Source: Actinomycetota bacterium
GTDB lineage: Bacteria > Actinomycetota > Actinomycetes > JACCUZ01
Length of the DNA stretch: 64,000 bases
Assembly (NCBI GenBank): GCA_030841035.1
Contig: JAVEDI010000060.1
Location: forward strand, 1-64,000
Direction: 5' to 3'
Positions 28,098 to 36,442 of the stretch are shown here, piece after piece. The notes below the pieces were generated by a model. The model worked only from the letters and a program-made list of their open reading frames with translations. It did not search any database and had not been told where the DNA came from. The translations under genes were made by a program, and so were the position numbers. Numbering within the stretch: the first letter of the stretch is position 1; each line of letters starts with the position of its first letter.

Positions 28098-29050
28098 CGG
28101 TGTGCCCCTGTCTCGTCGGTGGACGCCGTGGCCGCAGGCTCCTCGCCTACGAGGGTTGCGTGATAGTCGACGCTGTCGCGGGTCATCTCCATGAACGCCG
28201 CCTCGAGCGAGCCGCGCTCCTCGTAGAGCTCGTGCACCGTGAGCCGGTGCTGCGCCGCGAGGTCGCCCACGTGTGCCGTGGTGACGCCGTGCAGGCGCAG
28301 TGACCCGTCGACCCGGTCGCTGGTGATGCCCTCCGCCAGCAGGACCCGCTCGAGGTCGTCCACCTGCGGCGAGCGGACGCTGACGACGTTGGTGCCGCTC
28401 GCCTCGATGAACTGCTTGGTCGAGACGTCGGCGAGCAGCTTGCCGCGGCCGATCACGACCAGGTGTTCGGCCGTCTGGGCCATCTCGCTCATCAGGTGGC
28501 TGGAGACGAACACGGTGCGCCCTTCGGCGGCCAGCGACCTCATGAACGTGCGGATCCACAGGATGCCCTCGGGATCGAGGCCGTTGACCGGCTCGTCGAA
28601 GAGGAGTACGTCGGGGTCGCCGAGCATCGTCGCCGCGATCCCGAGCCGTTGGGACATGCCGAGCGAGTAGCCCTTGATGCGCTTGCCCGCGACGGCCGAC
28701 ATGCCGGTCATCTCGAGCACCTCCTCGACCCGTCCCTTGGGTATGCCGTTGCTCTGCGCGAGCGCGCGCAGGTGGGTGCGAGCCGTTCTGCCGGGATGCA
28801 CGTCCTTGGCGTCGAGCAGGGCGCCCACATGGTGCAGCGGCCCCTTGAGCGAGGCGTAGTGCTGACCGCTGACCAGCGCCGAGCCACGGGTGGGCCGGTC
28901 GAGGCCCAGGATCATGCGCATGGTCGTGGACTTGCCGGCGCCGTTCGGGCCGAGGAAGCCGGTCACGATGCCGGGCTGGACCGTGAAGGACAGGTCGTCG
29001 ACCGCGAGCGTGTCGCCGTACCGCTTGGTCAGGCCTCGTGCCTCGATCAT
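28094..29050 (-). CDS. ABC transporter ATP-binding protein
   Basis: The 318-residue ATPase partners the downstream permease. Walker A GPNGAGKST is at 34-42, the signature reads YSLGMSQRLGIA, Walker B VLLFDEP and the switch His SSHLMSE. The C-terminal ~90 residues form the extra domain usual in ABC-2 exporter ATPases. I chose the ATG at 29050 because the ABC fold starts there and GGGG lies upstream; the longer ORF to 29137 has no conserved sequence. Resistance or export roles are guesses. Confidence 0.92.
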   Translation of the reverse strand: MIEARGLTKRYGDTLAVDDLSFTVQPGIVTGFLGPNGAGKSTTMRMILGLDRPTRGSALVSGQHYASLKGPLHHVGALLDAKDVHPGRTARTHLRALAQSNGIPKGRVEEVLEMTGMSAVAGKRIKGYSLGMSQRLGIAATMLGDPDVLLFDEPVNGLDPEGILWIRTFMRSLAAEGRTVFVSSHLMSEMAQTAEHLVVIGRGKLLADVSTKQFIEASGTNVVSVRSPQVDDLERVLLAEGITSDRVDGSLRLHGVTTAHVGDLAAQHRLTVHELYEERGSLEAAFMEMTRDSVDYHATLVGEEPAATASTDETGAHR

Positions 29051-29235
29051 CCGGGTCCCCTCGCGTGCAGTCCTTTTGCCGTCTTTCCTCCACCTTGCCA
29101 TGTCTTGATCAGCGGCGGACGGCGCGTGCGCGCGCAACTACGTCGACCGGTCGCGGGGTCGGGTGCGCGGCCCCTCCTGCGGCCGGACGGGTGAACCGCC
29201 CTCCAGGTTCGGCGGGAACTGCCGACACGATCACA

Positions 29236-29249
29236 GAACACCGGTGTTC
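29236..29249. promoter_or_regulatory. Perfect palindrome upstream of the HD-GYP gene
   Basis: GAACACCGGTGTTC is a 14-bp perfect palindrome about 97 bp before the HD-GYP start and 186 bp from the ABC ATPase start. It is a candidate operator in this divergent gap. It is not a LexA box (GAAC-N4-GTTC needed, N6 here). Confidence 0.4.
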
Positions 29250-29345
29250 AGCAGACGAGCGCCGGCTCCTGGCTCGAGTGGTCGGGCGGCCCGTGCACCG
29301 GTAGGGGACCGCTGGGCCGGAGGGCCCGCGTGTCCTGGGGGGACC

Positions 29346-31055
29346 GTGTCCGACGCCACAGGGAAGAACTCGCAGCAGAAGAGAGCCACCGACGACGCCT
29401 GGCGCGCTCATCGGGTGCTGTCCCTGCTGATGCGCCTCGGCATCTACGGGGTGCCGCTGGTCGCGGGCCTCGTCGTGTCCGCGCTCGTGGCGCCGTTGGT
29501 GCCATCGGACTGGAACGCGTGGGCCCTGCTGGGCGTGCGGGCCGGTGCGGCGATAGCGGCGAGCATGGTCGTGGCAGGCGCGACGACCCGGCTGATGCCG
29601 CTGGCGTTGCTGCTGCGGATGACCATGATCTTTCCCGACGTGGCACCGAGCCGGCTCGCCGTCGCACGCCGCACGACGAGCGTCAAGGAGCTGACCCGTC
29701 GCCTCGAGCACGGCAAGCCCAGCGAGCGCGAGGCCGCGACCACCATGCTGGCGCTGGTCACCGCGTTGGACCGCCACGACCGCAAGACCCGCGGGCACAG
29801 CGAGCGGGTGCGGCTCTTCTGCGACCTGCTCGGCGACGAGCTGGGCCTGGACGACGCTGATCGTGGCCGGTTGCGCTGGGCCGCTCTCGTGCACGACATC
29901 GGCAAGCTGAACGTCAGCCAGCGTGTCCTGAACAAGCCCGCGACGCTCTCCGATCGCGAGTGGTCGGCGGTCAGGGGGCACCCCGACGCCGGTGCCCGGC
30001 TCGCGCAGCCGCTGGCAGGTTGGCTGGGGCAGTGGTACCGCGGCATCGCCGAGCACCATGAGCGCTACGACGGCAGCGGCTACCCGCGCGGGCTCACCGG
30101 GGAGCAGATCTCGCTCGCCGGCCGGGCCATAGCCGTGGTCGACGCGTTCGAGACCATGACAGCCGCCCGCGCCTACAAGTCGCCCATGTCCACCTGGTCC
30201 GCCCGCGCGGAGCTCACCCGCTGTGCCGGGTCGCACTTCGACCCGTTGATGGTCCGCGCCTTCCTGCGGATCGCGCTGCCCCGCGTCCTACGGACCGTGG
30301 GGCCGCTGGCCTTCCTCGTCAACGCTCCCCTCCTGCGGGTGCTCGGCCAGGCCCCGGTCCGTGCCATGGACGCGGCCACCGTCGCGAGCTCGCAAGCGAT
30401 GAGTGCCGCCGGGGCCACCGCCGTGGCCGTCGCGGTCACCGCCGCCCCCGCCAGCCCGCAGCAGCCGGTCACGGGCAGCACCGCCGCGGCCGCCCACTGG
30501 ACAGGACACGAGAGCTCCACCCCTCGGCCGGCGGCGGCACCGGCACGGGCCCACGCCTCGGTCGTCGGCAGCGGACACGTCGCTGTCACCCCTCGTCACA
30601 AGACCCGCCACGCCGCCACCACCAACCGCGCCCAGGCGCGGCAGGCGGCGCCGGTCGCCCAGGCGGAGCACCCGACCCAGCAGGGCGCTCCCGAGCAACC
30701 GGCCGGACCGGTTGCCGACACACCGGCGAACCAGCCGCGTCCCGCGGCCGCCTCGGGTGCCGACAGTCGCGACCCGGCTCCCGCCCCCGCCCCCGCCCCG
30801 GCTCCCGCCCCGGCCCCGGCTCCGGCTCCGGCCCCGGCTCCCGCCCCGGCCCCGGCTCCCGCCCCGGCTCCCGCCCCGGCCCCGGCCCCCGCGCCCGCCA
30901 CGACCACCCCGCCACCGCCGCACGTCTGGGGCTGGCCCGGTACCGGCGGGTCGCAGCAGCCGGCGCCCGGCTCGACCCGGCCGCCCTCCTACCCGCATGC
31001 GCAGCGCAGCGCGGGATACGGCTACGGTGATCGCCAGGGGGATGCCGTTCCGTAA
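29346..31055 (+). CDS. Membrane HD-GYP domain protein with Ala-Pro tail
   Basis: HD-GYP domains hydrolyse cyclic di-GMP. The 569-residue protein has two N-terminal membrane segments (about 26-50 and 58-80). A complete HD-GYP domain follows: RHDRKTRGHSERV, H183-D184 in HDIGK, EHHERYDGSGYP near 238-246, and AVVDAFETMTAARAY. After residue 340 come a hydrophobic stretch and a ~220-residue low-complexity tail with about 21 consecutive Ala-Pro pairs (near 477-519). The tail could span the wall or act as a rigid spacer if it is exported. GTG 29346 is my start; the ORF opens further upstream. Confidence 0.82.
   Translation: MSDATGKNSQQKRATDDAWRAHRVLSLLMRLGIYGVPLVAGLVVSALVAPLVPSDWNAWALLGVRAGAAIAASMVVAGATTRLMPLALLLRMTMIFPDVAPSRLAVARRTTSVKELTRRLEHGKPSEREAATTMLALVTALDRHDRKTRGHSERVRLFCDLLGDELGLDDADRGRLRWAALVHDIGKLNVSQRVLNKPATLSDREWSAVRGHPDAGARLAQPLAGWLGQWYRGIAEHHERYDGSGYPRGLTGEQISLAGRAIAVVDAFETMTAARAYKSPMSTWSARAELTRCAGSHFDPLMVRAFLRIALPRVLRTVGPLAFLVNAPLLRVLGQAPVRAMDAATVASSQAMSAAGATAVAVAVTAAPASPQQPVTGSTAAAAHWTGHESSTPRPAAAPARAHASVVGSGHVAVTPRHKTRHAATTNRAQARQAAPVAQAEHPTQQGAPEQPAGPVADTPANQPRPAAASGADSRDPAPAPAPAPAPAPAPAPAPAPAPAPAPAPAPAPAPAPAPAPATTTPPPPHVWGWPGTGGSQQPAPGSTRPPSYPHAQRSAGYGYGDRQGDAVP
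30773..30901 (+). repeat. Hexanucleotide repeat encoding (Ala-Pro)n
   Basis: This array of GCCCCX hexamers (GCTCCC, GCCCCG, GCTCCG and similar) encodes about 21 Pro-Ala pairs. The third bases vary, so the protein repeat is kept while the DNA has drifted, which argues for selection on the peptide. Confidence 0.9.
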
Positions 31056-31068
31056 GGAGATAGCGCCG

Positions 31069-31311
31069 ATGGACGACTGGCTCTCGCCGGAAGACCTGGC
31101 CCGCGCAGGAGGTGTCGCTGTGTCCGACGTGCTGGCCGCCGTCCAGGCCAGGACGCTGCGTGCGGTGACCACGCACCCGGGCGCCGGCGGACGCTGGCGC
31201 ATCCACGCGAAGGACGGCGACGCCTGGCTGCGCAGCGTCGACCCGGCCTGGCCGGCCGACGGGCTGCGGACGGCGCGGTCCTCGTCGGCGGAGAACGGCC
31301 CGAAGACCTGA
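31069..31311 (+). CDS. Small helix-turn-helix (excisionase-like) protein
   Basis: The 80-residue protein starts at an ATG with AAGGAGA 10 bases upstream. Residues 2-50 read DDWLSPEDLARAGGVAVSDV, LAAVQARTLRAV and GGRWRIHAKDGDAWLR. That is the pattern of MerR/excisionase-like DNA-binding domains, where a site helix is followed by a wing and a second recognition segment. It starts 13 bp after the HD-GYP stop and could be co-transcribed. No recombinase lies nearby, so a phage excisionase role is not supported. Confidence 0.65.
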   Translation: MDDWLSPEDLARAGGVAVSDVLAAVQARTLRAVTTHPGAGGRWRIHAKDGDAWLRSVDPAWPADGLRTARSSSAENGPKT

Positions 31312-31379
31312 CGCCGCCCACCTACGTCGCCGGCCGGTGAGGGCAGGCAGTTCCCGCTGCCGAGCGGCGACCACGGCCG

Positions 31380-31392
31380 TAAGGTGCCTAGC
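31380..31392 (+). promoter_or_regulatory. Candidate leaderless promoter (-10) of coxD
   Basis: TAAGGT (31380-31385) is followed by seven bases and the GTG at 31393. This decides between the GTGs at 31384 and 31393. Confidence 0.45.
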
Positions 31393-32280
31393 GTGACGCC
31401 GGACGTGACCTCTCCCCAGCAGCTCGTGCAGCTGCTCGATGAACAGGGATACTTCGCCGACGAGGGCCTGGCGACCGCGGCCTACCTCGCCCTGTCGATG
31501 CGCCGGCCGCTGTTCTGCGAGGGCGACGCGGGCGTCGGCAAGACCGCTCTGGCCGGCGCGCTGGCCCGGGTGCTGGACGCGCCGCTGATCAGGCTGCAGT
31601 GCTACGAAGGCCTCGACGCCGCCCAGGCGCTCTACGACTGGGACTTCCCACGTCAGCTCCTGCACCTGCGCGCCGGCGAGGCAGCCGGCATCGCCGACGC
31701 CGACCGGCTCGAGGCCGAGATCTATGACCGCCGCTTCCTCGTCGCCCGTCCTCTGCTACAGGCGCTGGAGACCACGCCGAGCGTGCTGCTGGTCGACGAG
31801 GTGGACCGCGCCGATGACGAGTTCGAGGCGTTCCTGCTCGAGGTGCTCAGCGACTTCACCATCTCGGTGCCGGAGCTCGGCACGATCCACGCCGAGACGC
31901 CGCCGGTCGTCGTGGTCACCAGCAACCGCACCCGCGAGGTGCACGACGCCCTGAAGCGCCGCTGCCTCTACCACTGGCTCGAGCACCCCGACCTGGCGCG
32001 CGAGGTGGCGATCATCCGGCGCCGGTTGCCCGCCGCCACCGACGCGCTCGCCGAAGCGGTGGCTCGAGTGGCGCGCGTCGCGCGCGGGGAGGACCTGCTC
32101 AAGCCTCCCGGTGTCGCCGAGTCGATCGACTGGACCGAGGCGCTGCTCGCGCTCGGTGCCCACGACCTCGGTGCCGACAACCTCGACCGGGCGGCGGCCA
32201 GCCTCGGCGCCTTCCTGAAGTACCGCGAGGACCAGGAGCGCGTCGTGGACCGCATCGCCGAGTGGGCCGCGGCGGGATGA
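31393..32280 (+). CDS. coxD: MoxR/CoxD-type AAA+ ATPase
   Basis: The 295-residue AAA+ ATPase has Walker A GDAGVGKT at 44-51 and Walker B LLVDEVDRA near 131-139. The sensor-type TSNRTREVHDALKRRCLYHW follows. CoxD of carbotrophic bacteria acts with CoxE to mature the molybdenum site of CO dehydrogenase, and MoxR ATPases generally work with VWA proteins. The next gene is exactly that partner. Start GTG 31393 is chosen over 31384 from the TAAGGT hexamer upstream. It opens the molybdo-enzyme maturation block. Confidence 0.88.
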   Translation: MTPDVTSPQQLVQLLDEQGYFADEGLATAAYLALSMRRPLFCEGDAGVGKTALAGALARVLDAPLIRLQCYEGLDAAQALYDWDFPRQLLHLRAGEAAGIADADRLEAEIYDRRFLVARPLLQALETTPSVLLVDEVDRADDEFEAFLLEVLSDFTISVPELGTIHAETPPVVVVTSNRTREVHDALKRRCLYHWLEHPDLAREVAIIRRRLPAATDALAEAVARVARVARGEDLLKPPGVAESIDWTEALLALGAHDLGADNLDRAAASLGAFLKYREDQERVVDRIAEWAAAG

Positions 32281-32324
32281 CGGCGGGATGACACCGGGAT
32301 GACACCGCCCCGTGGGGACGCTCG

Positions 32325-33452
32325 GTGAGCGCGGCCGGGGACTCCGACGTCACGGTCACGATGGTGGGTTTCGCGCGGACACTGCGCGCGGCCGGCGTCG
32401 ACGCCTCGCCGGAGCGCGTGCAGGCGATGGTCACCGCGACGTCGCACCTGGACGTGTGCCGGCGGGCCGACGTCTACTGGGCGGGTCGCTGCACCCTGTG
32501 CGGCAGCCCCGACGACATCGCCCGCTACGACCGCGCCTTCGCCGCCTACTTCGCCGGAGACGTCGCACCACCGCTGCGCCGGCAGACTCCCGTGCAGGTG
32601 GTCCGGCCCATCGCGGTGCCGGGTCCGCAGCGCAGCCGCCGCCGGCGCTCCGACGACGATCCGACGCCCGCGGCCACCGCGAGCGAGACGGAGATCCTGC
32701 GCCACCGGGACCTCGCGCGGCTCACGGCCAGCGAGCGCGAGGTCGTACGCCGGTTGATCGCGTCGATCGACCCGCTCGGCGAGCCGCGGTTGAGCCGTCG
32801 CTACCGGCGCTCCCACCATGGCCCGCTCGACCCGCGCCGCACGGTGCGCGCCATGCTGCGCCGCGGCGGCGAACCCGTGCGCCTGGAACGTCGGCGCCGG
32901 CGCGTGCGACCACGGCGGCTCGTCCTGATCGTGGACGTGAGCGGGTCGATGCAGCCGTACGCCGACCCGTTCCTGCGCTTCGCGCACGCGGCCGCACGGC
33001 GGCGACCGGGCACCGAGGTGTTCACCGTGGGCACGCGGCTGACCCGGGTGACACGCGAGATCCGCGACCGCGACCCGTCCGCGGCGCTGAGCGCCGTGAC
33101 CGGGGCGGTGGCGGACTGGAGCGGCGGGACCCGGTTGGGCGAGCTGCTCAAGGCGTTCCTCGACCGGTGGGGTCAGCGCGGCGTGGCCCGGGGCGCGGTC
33201 GTCGTGGTCGCGTCCGACGGTTGGGAGCGGGGCGACGCCACGTTGCTCGGTGACCAGATGGCCCGGCTGCACCGGCTCGCGCACCGCGTCGTCTGGGCCA
33301 ACCCGCACCGCGGGCAGCCCGGCTACGAGCCGATGACTGCCGGGATGGTGGCGGCCTTGCCGCACGTTGACGACTTCGTCGACGGGCACTCGCTCGCCGC
33401 ACTGCAGCGGTTGGCCCAGGTGGTCTCGGGAGCAAGGAGCACCCATGCATGA
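32325..33452 (+). CDS. coxE: VWA domain protein, CoxE type
   Basis: The 375-residue protein has a von Willebrand A domain in its second half. The metal site is DVSGSM near residues 204-209, and TRLGEL and VVVASDGWERGD complete the MIDAS face. The N-terminal part has ADVYWAGRCTLCGSPDDIAR, typical of CoxE, here with a CxxC pair. CoxE works with the CoxD ATPase on molybdenum hydroxylase maturation. A short direct repeat of CGGGATGAC lies just before it (32273-32304). The stop overlaps xdhC by 8 bp. Confidence 0.86.
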   Translation: MSAAGDSDVTVTMVGFARTLRAAGVDASPERVQAMVTATSHLDVCRRADVYWAGRCTLCGSPDDIARYDRAFAAYFAGDVAPPLRRQTPVQVVRPIAVPGPQRSRRRRSDDDPTPAATASETEILRHRDLARLTASEREVVRRLIASIDPLGEPRLSRRYRRSHHGPLDPRRTVRAMLRRGGEPVRLERRRRRVRPRRLVLIVDVSGSMQPYADPFLRFAHAAARRRPGTEVFTVGTRLTRVTREIRDRDPSAALSAVTGAVADWSGGTRLGELLKAFLDRWGQRGVARGAVVVVASDGWERGDATLLGDQMARLHRLAHRVVWANPHRGQPGYEPMTAGMVAALPHVDDFVDGHSLAALQRLAQVVSGARSTHA

Positions 33453-34539
33453 CGTGCTGGACGACGTCGCCCGGTGGTACGGCGACGGACAGCGCTTCGC
33501 GCTCGCCACGGTCGTCGGCACCTGGCGCAGCGCGCCGCGCCAGCCGGGCGCAGCGATGGCCCTCACCGACTCGGGCGAGCCGGTGGGCAGCGTGTCGGGC
33601 GGTTGCGTCGAGGGTGCGGTCTACGAGCTGGGCCAGGAGGTCCTTGCCAGCGGGGAGCCGGTGCTGCAGCGCTACGGCGTGAGCGACGACGACGCGTTCT
33701 CGGTGGGTCTGACCTGCGGAGGCATCGTCGACATCTTCGTCGAGCCCGTCGACGCGACCACGTTCCCGCAGCTCGACGCGGTCGTGGCCGCGGTGCGCGA
33801 GCACGAGCCGGTCGCGGTGGCCACCGTCATCGACGGGCCCGGCAACATCGGGGCGCATCTCGTCGTCTGGCCCGACCGGTCCACCGGCAGTCTGGGCAGC
33901 GACCGCCTCGACGCGGCGGTCACGGCTGACGTACGCGGCATGCTCGACCACGGCTCCACCGGCGTCCAGCGCATCGGCCCCGACGGTGAACGCCGCCAGG
34001 ACGAGCTCAGCGTGTTCGTCCAGTCCTTCGCGCCGCCACCGCGGATGCTCGTCTTCGGCGCCATCGACTTTGCCCGCGCGGTCGCCCGGGTCGGCAAGTT
34101 CCTGGGCTACCGGGTGACGGTCTGCGACGCCCGCGGCGTCTTCGCGACGCCCAAGCGCTTTCCGGAGGCCGACGAGGTCGTCGTCGAGTGGCCGCACCGC
34201 TTCCTCGCCACCGCCGAGGTCGACGCCCGCACGGTCATCTGCGTGCTGACCCACGACCCGAAGTTCGACGTGCCGCTGCTCGAGGCAGCGCTCAAGACCG
34301 ATGCTGCCTACATCGGCGCGATGGGCAGCCGCCGCACCCACGAGGACCGGCTGGCCCGGCTGCGCGAGGAGGGCGTCGCGGAGGAGGCGCTGACGCGGAT
34401 CGCGTCGCCGATCGGGCTGGACATCGGGGCCCGCACGCCCGAAGAGACGGCCGTGTCCATCGCCGCCGAGATAGTGGCGCTGCGGTGGGGCGGCAGCGGC
34501 CACCGGCTCGCGGGCACCGACGGACCCATCCACAAGTGA
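33445..34539 (+). CDS. xdhC: XdhC/CoxF family molybdenum cofactor-insertion protein
   Basis: XdhC proteins bind molybdenum cofactor, promote its sulfuration and deliver it to xanthine dehydrogenase-type enzymes. The 364-residue protein has the N-terminal XdhC_CoxI region (ALATVVGTWRSAPRQPGAAM, GSVSGGCVEGAVYE, with Cys in VGLTCGG). The C-terminal Rossmann domain reads MLVFGAIDFARAVARVGKFL, then YIGAMGSRRTHEDRL. It lies between coxE and a cytidylyltransferase gene, all with overlapping ends, which supports a cofactor-maturation operon. Confidence 0.9.
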   Translation: MHDVLDDVARWYGDGQRFALATVVGTWRSAPRQPGAAMALTDSGEPVGSVSGGCVEGAVYELGQEVLASGEPVLQRYGVSDDDAFSVGLTCGGIVDIFVEPVDATTFPQLDAVVAAVREHEPVAVATVIDGPGNIGAHLVVWPDRSTGSLGSDRLDAAVTADVRGMLDHGSTGVQRIGPDGERRQDELSVFVQSFAPPPRMLVFGAIDFARAVARVGKFLGYRVTVCDARGVFATPKRFPEADEVVVEWPHRFLATAEVDARTVICVLTHDPKFDVPLLEAALKTDAAYIGAMGSRRTHEDRLARLREEGVAEEALTRIASPIGLDIGARTPEETAVSIAAEIVALRWGGSGHRLAGTDGPIHK

Positions 34540-35096
34540 CCGTCTCCGGGCTGGTGCTGGCGGCGGGGGAGGGCCGCCGGCTGGGCCGCCCGAAGGCGCT
34601 GCTCGAGCTCGACGGCGAGACACTGCTCGAGCGCGCCGTGCGCGTGCTGCGCGACGGTGGGTGCAGGCCGGTGCAGGTCGTCAGCGGCGCGACGCAGCTG
34701 GCCATCGAGGGTGTGGCTGTCGTCCCGAACCCCGAGTGGGCGACCGGCATGGGCTCGTCGCTGCGGGCCGGGCTCGCGGTGGCCGAGGGTGACGCCGTCG
34801 TGGTGATGGTGGTCGATACGCCCGGCATCGGTCCCGACGTCGTACGTCGGCTGCTCCGCGCGCACCGCGACGGCGCGACGGTCGCCGTGGCGACCTACGA
34901 CGGCAGGCCACGCAACCCCGTGCTGCTGGCGCGACAGCACTGGCCCGAGGTGGCCGCTCTCGCGCTCGGCGACGTGGGCGCCCGCGCCTTCCTCGCCCGC
35001 CACCGCGAGCTGGTCACCCCCGTGGAGTGCGCGGACGTCGGTGACCCCGCCGACATCGACACGGCCGAGGACCTCGCTCGGCTGCTGCGCGGCTGA
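34536..35096 (+). CDS. MobA-like molybdenum cofactor nucleotidyltransferase (MocA type)
   Basis: The 186-residue protein has the nucleotidyltransferase start LVLAAGEGRRLGRPKALLEL, then the NPEWATGMGSSLRAGL block and VVDTPGIGPDVV. In MocA the two signature regions decide CTP use, giving the cytosine dinucleotide form of the cofactor found in CoxL and XdhA-type hydroxylases of this kind. It follows xdhC with a GTGA overlap. A guanylyltransferase (MobA) role is less likely in this context but not excluded. Confidence 0.85.
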   Translation: MTVSGLVLAAGEGRRLGRPKALLELDGETLLERAVRVLRDGGCRPVQVVSGATQLAIEGVAVVPNPEWATGMGSSLRAGLAVAEGDAVVVMVVDTPGIGPDVVRRLLRAHRDGATVAVATYDGRPRNPVLLARQHWPEVAALALGDVGARAFLARHRELVTPVECADVGDPADIDTAEDLARLLRG

Positions 35097-35106
35097 ACCG
35101 GGCCGC

Positions 35107-36354
35107 TCAGCTGAGGAGTGGTTCGGTGAGCCGGCCCGGGCGCAGCCGGGGCGTCAGCACGAGCTGCACGACGCACAGCCCGGCGAGCAGCGCGTAGGGC
35201 AGCGTGAACCCGCCGGCCGCGTCGTGCAGCGCACCGAACACCAACGGGCCCAGCGACGCCGTGGAGTAGGAGAACAGGAACACCATTGCCGAGAGCCGGG
35301 CGGAGGCGGCTGGGCTCGGGGCGTAGTCGATCAGCTTGACCAGGCCGAGGGCGAAGCCGCCGCCCTGACCGAGCCCCATCAGCGCGACCCACAGGATCGG
35401 GGCGGCGTCCGGTGCGGTCGCGACCCCGAGCACGCCGGCGAGGTTCAGGCACACCGCTGCCGCCACGATCGGGCGCCGGTCGTCCATGCGGTCGGCGAGG
35501 GCGGGGCCGAGGAGACCCGAGACGAGCTGCACGATGCTCCACAGCGCCAGCAGCAGCCCGGCGTCCCTCGCGCTCCATCCGCGGTCCTCGTAGGACGGTG
35601 GGATCCAGGCCAGCTGGCTGTAGAAGCCGCACGACTGCAGCGCGAGGTACGCCGCCAGCAGCCAGGCCGTGCGGCTGCGCCACGGCAGCGGCTGCGAGGC
35701 CGAGCCGGCTCGTGCCGGGGCCGCGCTCAGCTGCTGCGGGTCGTCGCGGTCGTTCACGGCGCGCAGCACCGGCAGCCAGACCGCGAGACCGAGCACGGCG
35801 AGCACTGCCCACGAGGCCGACGAGCGCTGCCACGACCCCAACGCGTCGGCGAGCGGCACCGCGAGCGCCGACGCTGCGGTGGCGCCGAGCATCATCGCGA
35901 GCAGGTAGAAGCCGGTGACCAGTCCCGGGCGCCCGGCGAAGAACTCCTTGACGATCCCCGGCAGGACGGTGCCGCACAGGGCGATGCCGATGCCGGCGAG
36001 CAGCGCACTGAGCAGCAGCAGCGGCAGCACGGCGCCGCCCAGGCGCAGCAGCAGCCCGCTGAGCACGCAGCCGAGTGCGACGGCGACGGTCGCCTCCCGG
36101 CCGATGGCGTGCGCGAGGCGCTGGGACAGCGGGGCGAAGATGCCCATGCACAGGACCGGCAGGGTGGTCAGCAGCCCAGCCAGACTGCTGGAGATCGCAA
36201 GGTCGTGCTGGATCGTGTGGATCAGCGGCGGCATCGAGGCCAGCGCCGCACGCAGGTTGAGCGCCACGAGGAAGATGGCGAGCAGCAGCAGCGGCGCGCG
36301 AACCGGCGCAGCTCTGCCGGCCCGGCGCCCTCCGACGCGGGTGGGCGAGGACAT
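35107..36354 (-). CDS. CynX/NimT family MFS transporter
   Basis: The 415-residue protein is a 12-segment major facilitator with the CynX/NimT N-terminus (LFLVALNLRAALASMPPLI-like) and the LPVLCMGIFAPLSQRLAHAI loop motif. Relatives transport cyanate or nitroimidazole; many are unassigned. It sits between cofactor genes and the fdrA-DUF1116-DUF2877 set, so import or export of a small carbamoyl or amide compound is possible (inference). It is convergent with the mocA-type gene (10-bp gap). GGGAGG lies upstream of the ATG. Confidence 0.85.
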   Translation of the reverse strand: MSSPTRVGGRRAGRAAPVRAPLLLLAIFLVALNLRAALASMPPLIHTIQHDLAISSSLAGLLTTLPVLCMGIFAPLSQRLAHAIGREATVAVALGCVLSGLLLRLGGAVLPLLLLSALLAGIGIALCGTVLPGIVKEFFAGRPGLVTGFYLLAMMLGATAASALAVPLADALGSWQRSSASWAVLAVLGLAVWLPVLRAVNDRDDPQQLSAAPARAGSASQPLPWRSRTAWLLAAYLALQSCGFYSQLAWIPPSYEDRGWSARDAGLLLALWSIVQLVSGLLGPALADRMDDRRPIVAAAVCLNLAGVLGVATAPDAAPILWVALMGLGQGGGFALGLVKLIDYAPSPAASARLSAMVFLFSYSTASLGPLVFGALHDAAGGFTLPYALLAGLCVVQLVLTPRLRPGRLTEPLLS

Positions 36355-36430
36355 CGTGTCGGCATCCTCCCAGGCGGTGACACGTCCGCCGCGCCGCGGG
36401 GGAGTCCTTCGGTGCGCAGGTGCTGGCGCC

Positions 36431-36442
36431 TACGGTGGACCC
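36431..36442 (+). promoter_or_regulatory. Candidate leaderless promoter (-10) of the PP2C gene
   Basis: TACGGT (36431-36436) is followed by six bases and the ATG at 36443, with no SD sequence. This fits a transcript starting at the A of ATG. Confidence 0.5.

Noticed and set aside
29236-29249. LexA/SOS box
   Set aside because: The actinobacterial box is GAAC-N4-GTTC with flanking TC/GA; here six bases separate the half-sites and flanks do not match.
30288-31202. Minus-strand ORFs across the Ala-Pro tail
   Set aside because: Gly/Arg repeats are the antisense of the GC-rich hexamer array; codon pattern supports the plus-strand HD-GYP frame.
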